Shown: one piece after another, positions 34,951 through 46,613 of the stretch
Position numbering within the stretch: position 1 is the first letter of the stretch
Layout: every line of letters starts with the position of its first letter
Source of the DNA: Megamerina dolium
Taxonomy: Eukaryota; Arthropoda; Insecta; Diptera; Megamerinidae
Reading direction: 5' to 3'
Assembly: GCA_963854835.1 (NCBI GenBank)
Contig: OY978525.1
Span: 100,581,388-100,645,387 of the forward strand
DNA: 64,000 nucleotides
Notes under the pieces: generated by a model
The model's database searches: none
Told to the model about the DNA's origin: nothing
The model's input: only the letters and a program-made list of their open reading frames with translations
Made by a program: the position numbers and the translations under genes

Positions 34951-35937
34951 AATTTATTCATTTAGAATACATTTAGATACATAAATAAAATATGTATATT
35001 CTTCTTTTTCATAATTTAATGATAAAATTGTGAAATTAGTAATAATAAAATCAATAATATTAAAATTGAAAAAATTTATCAATATTCGTAAAAAAAAGAA
35101 ATTAAAATTTTATATGAGGACTAAGTTTATTTATAAACGAAATTAATAAAAATGTTGAGTAGAATTCGCGAAATTTCAGAATGGTGTATTGAAACACTCG
35201 TAAAATGATAACATACTATATATACAAATTTGTCTATTTTTATTCAAAAAATTAATTTTTGTATGGGAAGTATGTTCATTTATAAACGAAAAGACTTCAG
35301 AATTTGGATATAGTACTAAATTTGTGAAGGAACACGATTTCCAACGTTTCGGAATGATAAATTTGAAACTAATGGAAATAATGAAGCAAAAGAATATTTT
35401 GTATGAGGAGTATATGAATGAAAGGTTTTTAATTTTTTTTTTTAGTACATTTTTTATAATAAACAGGATTTCTGAAGTTACAGAGTGATTGATTGAAAAG
35501 TAATGAGAAATTCCAAAAAACATTGTTGATTTTTGCTTTAAAAATGAAATCTTTACATGGGGACTATGTGCATTTGCAAACAAGATGATTTATAATTATG
35601 TTGGGAGTGCTATTTACGAAAAAAACATAAGATTTCTGAGCTTTAAAAATGACAAATTGAAAAATACTTTAGCAGATCGACTTTTACAACAGAGTTTCTA
35701 GTACTAATTAATAGAATAAATACTAACCTGTTTCCCATCTAGCATCAAAGGCATTTACGCATTTTATAGAAATTTCAACAGGGTTTTAAATATAGATGTT
35801 TTGGTGAAAATTGAAAATTTGTAATTGCAAGAACAAAGTGGCAAACTACTAAGTGCTAATTTAAAAAAAAAATTATATCTTGCCAAAGATATGACACACT
35901 TCAAAAATACAACCATTCTAAAAAAAACACATATCTA
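34951..35937. other. Gene-free AT-rich stretch
   Basis: Loosely repeated phrases such as TTTATAAACGAAA with GGAGTATATG or GGGGACTATGTGCATTTGCAAAC hint at an old degenerate repeat with about 130-150 bp spacing. The minus-strand frame at 35176-35583 runs through it and has no recognisable domain. No gene called. Confidence 0.45.
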
Positions 35938-37220
35938 CAGAGTGATTTTTTAGCAACTCTCTTTTTGGCAGCGTTGATTTTGGCAGCTCAGCTGTTTCCG
36001 TGTAACATGTTACTGTCAAACATGTTCAGTTTGGTCTATAATTTAACCATGAATCGACTTACAAACTATGAACACTTGCAGATTATTGAATTTAATTATC
36101 AAAATTCATGCTCGGTTAAGAAAGTGCATCGTGCACATCTTTCATTTGATGGTCAGTTTGGGAAACCTTCTGAGGCGGCTATTCGGAATATTGTGAGTAA
36201 AAATCACACCAAATTTACGTTATTGCACATTAAACCACCAACACGCATACGTAGAGTGAGGACAGAGGAAAATAACGCAGCTGTACTCGCCAGTGTTGTT
36301 GATGACCGTGCATTATCGATTCGGCGCCGTTCGCAGCAATTGGACGTATGTTACTGCACGACGTGGAAAATTTTGCGGAAGAATTTGGGTGTAAGATCTT
36401 TTAAAATACAGCTGGTGCAAGAATTGAAGCCACACGACCTACCACAACCACTAACTGGGCGGTAAATGGGCGCTGGCAAAGTTGGATGAAGATCCAGTTT
36501 TACATCGGAAAATTATGTTCAGCGACGCAGCTCATTTCTGGTTGAATGAATATGTGAACAATCAAAATTGCCATAGAAGCATTGCAAGAACTGCCAATGC
36601 ATCCCGCAAAATGTACTATTTGGTGTGGATTATGGGCCGGTGGCATCATTGGACCGTACTTTTTCAAAGACGACGAAGGGAGGAACGTTATTATGAATGA
36701 AAGCGCTACCGTGCGATGATTACAAACTTTTTTTTTTGACCAAAATGAAAGAGCTGGACTTGGCTGACATGTGGTTTCAACAAAACGATGCCACATGCCA
36801 CGCAGCACGCAAAACAATGGCCCAATTGAGAGTCGAGTTCGGTGAACAGTTTATTTCACGTTTGGGTCAGGTCAATTAGCCGCATAGATTGTGCGATTTA
36901 ACACCTTTAGACTATTTTTTGTGGGGCTATGTTAAGGCTCATGTCTATAGCGACAAACCCGCACCGGTTGCGCACTCGAAGCCAATATTGAAGAATTTAT
37001 TCATGAGATACCGGCCGATATGTTAGATAGAGTATGCCAAAATTGGACCCAGCGTATGAACCATTTGTTGCGCAGCCGCGGTCAACATTTACATGAAATC
37101 ATCTTTAAACAATGCATTATATAGATCGTTCTATAGATCCAAATAGAGATTTCATACATTTCTCTAAATTTTATGTTTTTTTTTTAAATCAAATCCGAAG
37201 GCTCTTAAAAAATCACCCTG
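35938..37220 (+). mobile_element. DD41D (rosa-like) mariner-related transposon
   Basis: Element of 1.28 kb at a TA target (35936-35937 and 37221-37222). The ends read CAGAGTGATTTTTTAGCAAC and, inverted, CAGGGTGATTTTTTAAGAGC. The transposase inside is of the DD41D type first described in the fruit fly Ceratitis rosa. The transposase is disabled, so the copy is non-autonomous. Confidence 0.88.
36049..37124 (+). pseudogene. DD41D transposase, frameshifted and active-site mutant
   Basis: Transposase related to mariner with the longer DD41D spacing. The start at 36049 (MNRLTNYEHLQIIEFNYQ) begins conserved sequence; the open frame upstream of it is not family-like. The helix-turn-helix region includes SVKKVHRAHLSFDGQFGKPS and PPTRIRRVRTEENNAAV. 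The first catalytic Asp is in IMFSDAAHFWLNEYVNNQN. At the second, the family form QQDGATCH reads QQNDATCH, so the expected Asp is Asn. The third is in LTPLDYFLWGYVKAHVY. I count 41 positions between the second and third. Frame changes occur near 36465-36480 and 36690-36700, and a TAG at about 36877 replaces a Trp codon. Not functional. Confidence 0.88.
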
Positions 37221-37222
37221 TA

Positions 37223-38734
37223 TATTCCCTTGAGTTGAGAGAAAATCAACAAAATGCGGCTTGATACAAATGTGAAAATTAAAAATATTTTCTCCACGTA
37301 CTCACTGGAATTTCTTCTCTCAAAGAACCTCAAAAGTTTTCTCGTGTGAAATGAATAACACCTATTTATTCTGCCATGGCATCTAGCCACCTAGCGTCAA
37401 AAATCACACAAACTTTTGCATCAACACAGAAATTAAGTACAAACTTGACAACTCCCTATGTATTTGTATTTCATTTTAGCAATTTAAAAAATAAAACATA
37501 ACTTTCTTACGCTCTTTCAAAACATCTAGTACAACAATTACATAAATTAATAAACACCGTTGAGGTTTTCTTTTTCCATCAGACCTATGTAAAGTATGCA
37601 ATTTTACTATATGAATTTATATATTAATTCTTTACAAATTTCAATTTACTTTCAATTTACTTTGTAAAAATTACAAGAAAATAATATTATATAGGTGTGG
37701 GCAAATCGCTTCATTTATTTAAATATATTTGTATAATATTGTATTTATATATGTAAGTATATGTCACTCATATGTCACATTGAACGTCATTTAGTACATT
37801 AATATTTTCTTATACAATTTCTTTCGTTATTTATTTAGTAATCATAATTTTTATTACTCAGATTTATTTTGCAATATTTTATATGCTTATATATATGTAT
37901 TTGAAAAAAAATACAATATGTCAGAGAGAGCTTTTTTTTCAATTTAATTTCTCCTTTTATGACATGCACAAATTTTTGATAGACAAGCAATTTTTTTCGT
38001 TGACATTTGTTTCTAAATAAATAAATGTGAGAGAATAAGGATAAATATGTAAAAAAAACAACAATTCCAAAAAAATTGCTGATGATTTGTTTGGCATGTT
38101 AAATAAAATAAATACAAAAAATAAAACGAAAACAAAAATGTTATAAAATTATATACAAACTCGTATGGTGTGCACATATAAATTATTTACACCGCCCATT
38201 GCCTATATAAAAATACGTGCTTATACATATATGTAAATACACATACATGTGTACTCGTATGTACAACATATATATAAAAAGTCAAATAGAAGTTATGCAA
38301 AATATCTTACCACTTGACAAGCTCATTTTACGCCTACATTCACGCGTTTGTCGACTTTTTGTATTTGTCAAATGCAATGTATTGTATATTACATATATCA
38401 ATTAGAGTGGTCCTCAACCATCGATTTTTTTCTTCTTCTTAACCTAGGGAAATGTGACAGCCAACCAATGTCAGAAAGAAAAAAATCATGAAATTGATAA
38501 AAGGTATCCAAAATAGTGTATTCAGAAACATCCATGTGTGAAATCGGCACTTACTTAGTTGCCAATCCAATATTTTATCCAATATTAGCGAAACGCCACT
38601 ACTCTCAAATTGTATCCAAATATTATCGTTGACCAAATGTTTCATATATTTACGATTGCAAATACACTAAAATATACCAAAAATATATGTGTAATTCGCC
38701 CATTATTTATATATGTAATGTATATGGTTTAAAT
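37223..38734. other. Gene-free AT-rich stretch
   Basis: No element recognised. AT-rich with A/T runs and the alternating ATATGTA motif. The 68-residue minus frame at 38439-38645 has no family resemblance. Confidence 0.45.
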
Positions 38735-40410
38735 CCCGGAGCCTCTTCTTGTCGTGGTGGAAATGGGAATCTGGTTACGGATGTCCAGAGTGTACTGAGC
38801 CTATGGAGGGAACACTTCTCCACGTTACTGAATGGCGATGCTACGAACAATTCCGCCAGTGGAGGAGATTGCCCGATAACCCCAAATACAGATGATGGTG
38901 TTGATATTCCACCACCCGACTATGACGAGGTTGAAATGGCCATTTTAAGGCTGAAGAACAACAAAGCTGCAGGTGCTGATGGCCTGCCTGCCGAGTTGTT
39001 TAAGACCGGAGGCGATGAGCTGTTCACCCGCATGCACCAGCTCATAAGCAGAATATGGTCGGATGAAAGCATGCCTGATGATTGGAGGCTCAGTGTTTTC
39101 TGTCCTGTACATAAAAAAGGAGACCCCACAATTTGCGCCAACTACCGTGGAATAAGTCTCCTGAGCATCGCATACAAGGTTCTATCGAGCGTACTGTGTG
39201 AAAGGTTGAAGCCTATGCTCAGCAACCTGATTGGACCTTATCAGTGTGGCTTCAGACCTGGTAAATCCACCATCGACCAGATTTTCACACTCCGCCAAAT
39301 CCTGGAGAAGACCCAAGAAAAACAGATCGACACACACCACCTATTTGTTGATTATAAAGCCGGTTTCGACAGTCCGGTAAGGGATTACCTCTATGCAACA
39401 ATGTCTGAGTTCGGTATTCCTGCAAAGCTCATTCGACTTTGTAGAATGACACTGCATAACTCCCGTTGTGCAGTGAAAATTGGGAAGGACCTCTCCGCAC
39501 CGTTTAATACCGAACGGGGTTTCAGACAAGGTGATTCGTTATCGTGCGACTTCTTCAATCTTATTATGGAGAAAATAATACGAGCTGCTGATCTACGACA
39601 TAATAGCACTATCTTCAACAAAAGTGTCATGCTGTTAGCGTATGCCGACGATATTGACATAATCGGCAAGAACACGCGAGCAGTCAGTGAAGCATTCTCA
39701 GAGTTGGAAAGAGAGTCGCGTCGGATGGGTCTCACGGTGAACGAGGGCAAGACGAAGTATCTAGTGTCAACAAACAAAGAGTCCCGGCGTCTTGGACAGC
39801 ACGTCACTGTTGACAACTACGCTTTTGAAGTAGTAAGGGACTTGGAACCAGCATTAACAGCAGTAATGACGTCAGCTTGGAGATCATGCGTAGGATAACT
39901 CTTGCTAACAGGTGTTACTTTGGGCTGAGTAAGCAATTGAGAAGTCGAGCCCTCTCTCGAAGAACGAAAACTACACTCTACAAGTCTCTAATCATGCCTG
40001 TCCTAACATATGCCGCTGAATCCTGTACAATTTACACCTCGGATGAGCGAATGCTTGGAGTTTTCGAGAGAAAAGTCCTACGCAAGATCTTTGGACCTAT
40101 TTGCGTTGGTGGCGAGTACCGAATAAGGTACAACCAGGAGCTGTACGAGCTGTATGCCGATATTGACATAGTAAAGCGCATCAAAATCCAGCGGCTGCGC
40201 TGGCTAGGTCATGTCGAGCGAATGGAAGAACACGCTTCAGCTAAGAAGGTGTTATATTCGGAACCCGCTGGAGGACGACGCAGAAGAGGAAGACCAAACC
40301 TCCGGTGAAAAGACCAAGTACTGGAGAACCTGACGGCGCTTGGAATTTCTAACTGGCGCCAGCTAGCGAAGAACAGAGATGGCTGGCGAAGCATGTTATT
40401 TTCGGCCTAA
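38735..40410 (+). pseudogene. RTE-like reverse transcriptase, frameshifted
   Basis: The frame open from 38687 to 39898 carries the linker SVLSLWREHFSTLLNGD, then RLKNNKAAGADGLPAELFK and PVHKKGDPTICANYRGISLL. It continues with CGFRPGKSTIDQIFTLRQIL, motif A FVDYKAGFDS, motif B GFRQGDSLSCDFFN, motif C LAYADDIDIIG and motif D MGLTVNEGKTKYLVSTN. In motif A a Gly replaces the Ala seen in the sister copy. Loss of about ten bases after EVVRDLE (near 39845) shifts the frame. The continuation (39877-40308) has ITLANRCYFGLSKQLRSRAL, VFERKVLRKIFGPICVGGEY and RLRWLGHVERMEEH, ending near PAGGRRRRGRP with one more frame break. Catalytic YADD is intact but the protein cannot be made whole. Confidence 0.9.
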
Positions 40411-40475
40411 ATCGATATTCGGTTGTTATGGCCACATAAGTAAGTAAGTAAGTAATGTAATGTAACTGTAATGTA
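38735..40475 (+). mobile_element. RTE-like LINE, 5'-truncated, second copy
   Basis: Non-LTR retrotransposon of the same family as the minus-strand copy at 2104-3317. The endonuclease part is missing: recognisable sequence starts near 38735 with the linker before the reverse transcriptase. It ends after the coding region with a tail of TAAG repeats (40438-40458) rather than poly-A, a tail type typical of RTE-like elements. Coding disruption is described under the reverse transcriptase entry. Confidence 0.85.
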
Positions 40476-40682
40476 TCTATAATATAATGAATTAAGATAT
40501 TTTGTGACGCATGCCAGACCCCTGAAGCTACTGAATTTGAATTCAAGGCGTCACAACAAATTTTTGTTTTAATACTTTTGCTTTGGACTTTGAGTGAAAC
40601 ATATATTTTTAAAAATTTAATTCTACTCTATTCTCCATAGTTATATGGACCACTTTAATCTACATACGTACATATATATGTA

Positions 40683-41913
40683 CAGGGTTAGGCGATTGAA
40701 GTGTTACCTATTCAAGCGACCATATCTTTTTGTGTCAAATTAGTTTTTATTGATTCAAATTACAAAAATTGTGGAAATAATCAAAATTTCAAAATCCATT
40801 CACTCTTGCCCAATGTGGTTTGCTTTAACTATGGCCTTCAAATGGTTAAAAAATGAGTTGCATGCTTCACGAATGTGATCTTTCGATATTTTGGCCCATT
40901 GCCGAACAATGGCTTTCTTCAGCTCATCCATACTGACATATTTTTTAGTTCTCACCTTGCTCTCTAAAATGGCCCAGATGGGGTAGTCCATCGGATTTGT
41001 ATCTGGCGAATTCGAAAGCCATTGTGTGGGCGAAAAGAAGTGTGGAACATGATTTTTTAACCATTCGTGCTTCACACGAGCTTTATGAGATGGTGCCGAG
41101 TCTTGTTGGAACGTCCATAGTCTATGACCGAAATGTTTGCGTTTCCACGGCTCTAAAACAACTTCCAAAACAATTTCCCTAAAATAAGTCACATTGACTT
41201 TGACACCAGGCTCGATGAAAACGATTGGAGAGCGTCTATCGGTGTTCACAGCTGCCCATGTCATTACTTGAGATGGAAAATTACTTCGGGTGGACATTCG
41301 TAGTCTCAAATTTTCAGAAATGCGTTCAGTTAAGTAAACACGTTAATTTTCAGTATTTATGAACTGCTCAATAGGGAAATTTTTCTCATCAGAGAACACA
41401 ATGTTTGAAAATTCGCCACTCCTTTGCTCTTTTGAGTCTAACTTTTTGTTGCTTTGGTGTAAGATCGTGTGCCTTTTGGAACTTGTAAGGCCTTGTACCT
41501 TGAGCTCATTTTGAAATATGCGTCAGATGCTTGGCTGGAATATTTTCAGTTCTTTGGCCATTTTATTACAACTACGAGGTGGATTTCATTCAAGTGGTGC
41601 GTTCACTTTTCGAACCATTTCAGGTGATCTTGCTGTTTTTTTTTTCGTCCACCACCATAGCATTTGGCAATGCTGCCTGTATCATTGTAACGATTTATGG
41701 TACGATTTTTCAGTCATCTATAACGCAATCGCACTATTACATTTGAATTCCATTTCGAATAGCTTATGTTCTATAAAACTTGGACGTAAATGCTTCCGAT
41801 AGCTTATAAACAATATAAACAGCTGTTATTGGTATGAATTTCACGTAGTTGGCAATATTGGTTTGACAGATATACATGTGTGTAGTTGGTAACACTTCAA
41901 TCGCCTAACCCTG
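40683..41913 (-). mobile_element. DD37D (maT-like) transposon with perfect TIRs
   Basis: Element of 1.23 kb flanked by TA (40681-40682 and 41914-41915). The ends are identical 26-bp inverted repeats, starting CAGGGTTAGGCGATTGAAGT at 40683 and inverted at 41888-41913. The transposase lies on the minus strand and is interrupted by several stops. Confidence 0.93.
40800..41720 (-). pseudogene. DD37D transposase, multiple stops
   Basis: Read on the minus strand. The N-terminal half (about 41720-41440) shows NDTGSIAKCYGGGRKK, MAKELKIFQPSI-like and PYKFQKAHDLTPKQQKVRL segments with stops and frame changes. The first catalytic Asp is in FSDEKNFPIEQF (about 41395), followed by a TAA in place of a sense codon. 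From 41309 to 40800 the remaining 169 residues are continuous: QVMTWAAVNTDRRSPIVFIE, the second Asp in TFQQDSAPSHKARV, and the third in SPDTNPMDYPIWAILESKV. I count 37 residues between the last two, which defines the DD37D (maT-like) group. The C-terminus AIVRQWAKISKDHIREACNS is family-typical. Dead gene with perfect ends. Confidence 0.9.
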
Positions 41914-41915
41914 TA

Positions 41916-44516
41916 GATTATTTTGAATGTTTTTACATTAAATTTTTATCATAATCCAATTGATGTATTAAAGCAACAACAAAAATTTGGAGAGTTTACT
42001 TATAAAAACAACAATACTTCACGCACTATTCATCATAGAGCTAAGGATCACTCTAATCTACTTGTATACAAATGTATGTTTTTTGGTTAAACAAATTTTG
42101 AATTTCATACATTTTAACCAAATTTTAACCCGTATATTCTACCATCATGCTACATAAATAGTTTTCTCCCTTTTTATATATATACTTGTAGTTTCGAATA
42201 TAAGCCAAACGCAACAAAGTGAAAATATTTCTATTTCTAGGTACATACATTTATACATATATATTGTATATGAATTTATGTGGGTATTTATATATGTATT
42301 TGTCTGTTACTTAGTCTGTTTGCTTGCTGTGCACATTTGTAAATTTATGGTTAATTAATTTTGCTGGCTTTTAAGTTACATTCAATTCATTCATTTCACT
42401 TCTCATTCTTCCACTTTTCTTTTGCCTATTATTACTATTATTATTATTATTATTATTATTTTTTTTTTTTTTTAATTTTAATTTCCAACAAATGTAACAA
42501 AAATTACTAAATTTTGTCTTCCATTTTACTCTCACCCTTTGACTTTGACTGTTAGTTATTTTGTTTTGCCTGCCTGCCTTCCTCCATAGCATAAAGTCAA
42601 CAATTTTTAATTTGCATTGCCACCTTTTGAAATTTTAATTAAGTATATTAGCTTAATTAAGTAGTTTATTGTTTGTTACTTTTTCAGCTTTTGTCGTCCC
42701 TTTAACTTATAGTTTGGACATGACGCTAATGATGGTGAAGCGAATTATATTGTAACTATATGCTCGTACTTAGGTAGGTGAATGAAAGCTAGCGCTACTC
42801 TTTGTTGTTGAGTGCGCGCATATTTTCTGCATTTATTCATCTGGTTTTGTTTAATGTGTATTATTTTATTTTTCTTTTTTTACGACAATCGTAAAATGTT
42901 GTATAAAAGTTGCATTTGTTTCGTATTTTCGAGCAAAAAACATATACATAAATATATATTCACAGACATAAACAAATTAATTTGCTTTTCATATACGAAA
43001 TGAAACCATCAAATGAGTTTATTATAAATATCAAGGAGTTTGTTATTACGTACTATCCCTAACGACTGTAAGGGAATGAAATAATTGCAAATAATTTGAG
43101 TGGTTTGTAATAAGTAAATGGAACATCCTAAGAGTTTTGTATATAAACATATTACAAAATGGAGAAAAAAATGCATTGAAATAATATATAGTACATAGTA
43201 GATGGAATCAATAATTAGAAATATTACGCAAAAAAAAAAAAAAACCGACGAAGAAAATTGATAAAAAAAAAATTTAACTAAAAGTAATATTTCTAATAAA
43301 GAAATGTTGTCTATACCGCTAATTAGGGTCAAATTGACCTAAATAAAACGAAGCAAACAAAAAAGCATGGCTATGAATTGCACAACTTATTATTCAAACC
43401 ATCAACCTTTTTCGGTCGTCTGGTTTAAAAATGTTCAGATTGAGCGGAATCGGATTTGTTCCAAATTGACTGGAAATGGAAGGAGAGTGTGAATAAAGAA
43501 TGTAAATAAATATTAAAAAATATAACTAGAGAACAAACAAACAAACAAAACTCTCTATATAAATATACATCATAAATAAAGCTCACACCGTAAATAACAT
43601 TTGCAACCTCAAATTTGCAAAACTAGACTTTTAAGTCACTATGTGAAATTCTAAATTTTGTGATTTTATGCAAAATTTCCATTTCCAGTAGAATGTATCA
43701 AATTTAGACAGTCAGTATCTTCATCAAAAGTTCGACAAGATCAATTCTATCATTCATTAAAAAGGTAGAGGAGATTCTAGTGTCGTAGACGGGCTTGGAT
43801 ATAAGAGATCTCGTTTGGTCGCAGTGCCCATAGCACTTGTGGTTGGCCCTCAGAGGTATCAGCCGTAGGGCTCATATCCTCTAACAGACCTCGGTCTGGT
43901 TTCGCGTGGTCCACTTGATGAACAAGGATTATGTTCTTGCTCCAACATCAGGCACTCTTTTGATTGATTGATCTTCACAACAAAGTGTATTGTAAGAGTT
44001 CGCCTATTGTCTTTAATTGTCTTTAAAAAAATTTGTGAAAAATAATAGATGTTGCATCACGTAAGATACTAGCTGAATTCAATTTTAAGAGTTTAACAGA
44101 ATAGTTGACCTGGAGCGTCTAATCTGTAGCTGATAAGCATTACACAGAAATCGCCTAAACTACTCAGGAGCTCCAGAGCTCAAAGAAGCTCGCAATGAAA
44201 ATCGAAATTATCTAGAGGCCCACGAGAGTATATGGGGGACCCCTTCCAGAGTGAAAAAGCAAAATTGCCAAAAACACTATTTGGCTGATGGAATCTCAAG
44301 AAGTAGTTATGAGCACTATATCGATTTTTTTCTCAGAGAAACAATTGTTTAAACAATTCTTCAGATTTTCTTGATTTCCCATAATTCCCAAATCTTTTTT
44401 GAACCTAAGCTACCCGTAAGCATTGAAGAGATTTCGAATTTTGGTTGGCCTTACATCTGAGAGTTCCTCAAACCCGCCATAAGAGACTGCACCAATATAT
44501 TCTTGAAACATATTCA
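41916..44516. other. Gene-free stretch with one GC-richer block
   Basis: AT-rich sequence with an ATT/T-run tract at about 42427-42472. The block at about 43770-43965 is clearly richer in G and C than its surroundings (for example GACGGGCTTGGATATAAGAG and CAGACCTCGGTCTGG). It has no long open frame or obvious Pol III boxes and may be an unrecognised retroposon. No gene seen. Confidence 0.45.
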
Positions 44517-44705
44517 ATTCTAAAAGAATTCTGTGACAAAGCTCAGAAAAAGTGATGTCACAAGAGTTCTGCCGTTCGGAACCGGCTAAAATAAGTAGGT
44601 CCCTTCTAAAATATAACACGTACAACAGTACTGGAAGAGAAGCTCGGCCAAATAACTATTCGGGGCTTAAAAGTGCCACATATTAATTTTTTTACATATT
44701 CATGG
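44517..44705 (+). mobile_element. tRNA-derived SINE, copy 4 (5'-truncated)
   Basis: Carries only the 3' body of the SINE family. In order: CTAAAAGAATTCTGTGACAA, AGCTCAGAAAAAGTGATGTC, a CGGAACCGGCTAA segment, AAGTAGGTCCCTTCTAA, GAGAAGCTCGGCC and CGGGGCTTAAAAGTG, then a T-rich end, as in copy 1. The tRNA-like head is missing. The minus-strand frame here resembles the one in copy 1 only because the DNA is repeated. Confidence 0.85.
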
Positions 44706-45255
44706 TATCTGATGTCCATTGAACTCCTATAGTGATTCGGGGTTTTCCTCAGTTCCAACTTTCTGAGAATAAGTTTTGAAGTGATAATAACAACTTCATG
44801 GTCATGATTTAACCATGAAAAGATTTAGTGGAAAACTTTGAAAATTTGAATCCATTCTACACTGCCAATATGAACATTTTCATAATTATGCTATAATTTG
44901 TAATTAGCAAAACAAATGGAAATAAAATATAGAGGTCAATTGGAAAATATAAATTATAAATTCAATGCATCTGTTGTTATCCACATTTTAGAAATATTAT
45001 AAGATTTACGATCTATTAGGATAGAATTAAAAAGGCCAGAGTTTGTTCATTTAGATATTGTTTTCGTTCATTTTGTATGGGCACCCCCTTAAAGAGTGGA
45101 GCTACGGGGTAGGTATCTTGGCGAGAATGTTACCACCTCCTCAGAACCCTGGGAACGGTGAGAGCCCATTTTAGAAAAATTAATTCCATTTTGTTAAATA
45201 ACCCCCTTAGGAGTGGAGATAGGGATTAGATAAGTGCAGGAGAAATATTTGAGAA

Positions 45256-46613
45256 TAAAAAAATCTCCTTACAGTCGGCTGGGGCCGACCAAATTATACC
45301 CTGCATATGTAGAGGTATATATAAAAAGTTTGCTCGTATATCCATCCTTTTCTTCCACTACTTTGTATAGGACCTACATTAAGAAGCAGGCGTACCTCAC
45401 CAATTTTGGAGGATCAGTTTCTGACTATAATACTAAACTACATAGGTTGCAATGGGTTGACCTAGACGTATTAATTAGTAAGTAATGGTTGTTTTAATGT
45501 TTAAGATAAATCCGAGACTTTGTACGGAAGCTATATAAAAAGTGGGCGTGACGTATCTCTTTCTGGTATATCTAATTAATTTTTCAATATCAATCCACAC
45601 CTTAAATTTGGTTGTCCTACGCTAAATGGTTTGTAAGTTATGGAGCTTAAAAGTTTTAGTTTAATTCCCTCGACTTTGTATGGGAGACCTATGAAGGAGT
45701 GGGCGTGGCACACTGATTTTCTGCCAGATTATTTCCGACTACGATATTAATCTAAGTGTCAATTATGGTTATTCTAGACGGAAGATTGACGAAGTTACAG
45801 CTGTTTCAATTTAAAATTTGTATGGGGGCTACGATAAACAGTGGGCGTGGTGCGCCCATTTTCTGTGAGCCTAGTTGCTCGTACAATACTAATCCACACC
45901 TTAAATCTCGTTATTCTACGCTGAATAGTTTGCAAGTTATAACAGGTAACATTTTTTTAATTTCCGCAACTTTGTATGGGAGACCCAAAAAGGAGTGGGC
46001 GTGGCATACTGATTTTCACCCATATTATTTCCGACTACCATGTTAATCTAAGTGTCAATTATGGTTATTCTAGAGAGAAGATTGTAGAAGTTACAGCAGT
46101 TTCAATTTTAAAGAAGTACAGACACTTTGTATGAGAGCTACGCTAAAAAGTAGGCGTGGCTCAACCACTTTTGGCGAGGTTATATAGTAGTATAATATAA
46201 GTCTATGTGCCAAATATTGTTGTCCAAAGTGGTATATTATGTGAGTTATAGCAAGTTAAAGATTTTGAAAATTTCGAGGTTAGTCGCTTTGAATGCTTGG
46301 TGTGGGCGTGGTTATTGACCGATCATGCCCAATATCAATCCCCTCCGTACCCTTGGATCATAGATTACTTATGCCAAATTTCATCGAAATAGCTCAATAT
46401 TTACTCAAGTTATCGTGCGAACCAGCCAGGTGACAGACAGACGGACGGACGGACGGACGGACGGACGGACGGACATCGTTAAATCGAAAATTTAATCGAC
46501 GCTGATCACGAATATATATCTATGTCTATATCTCCGGAGATTCCTTCAAGTGGACACAAACATCTGACCGAAATGAATATACCATGCATATTGCATTATG
46601 CAGGGTATAATAA
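45256..46613 (-). repeat. Family A periodic interspersed repeat, copy 2 (inverted)
   Basis: Full-length copy in the opposite orientation to those at 1 and 54090. The hairpin end is at 45274-45289, and the other end reads GCAGGGTATAA at 46600-46610. GGGCGTGG boxes occur at about 45543, 45701, 45842, 45997, 46152 (one base altered) and 46304, spaced 158, 141, 155, 155 and 152 bp. A GGAC microsatellite has expanded at 46441-46474, at the site where copy 3 has only a few units. AATAAA occurs just outside both ends and may be a short target duplication. It sits inside the older 155-bp-period array. Confidence 0.8.
46434..46474. repeat. GGAC tetranucleotide microsatellite
   Basis: About eight perfect ACGG units after two ACAG units, inside family A copy 2. 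The corresponding place in copy 3 (about 54228-54242) has only GTCCGTCCGTCTGTCTGTC. Confidence 0.9.

Noticed and set aside
35176..35583. 135-residue minus-strand frame before the DD41D element
   Set aside because: It crosses a loosely repetitive AT-rich stretch and has no domain; the repeated phrases explain its length.
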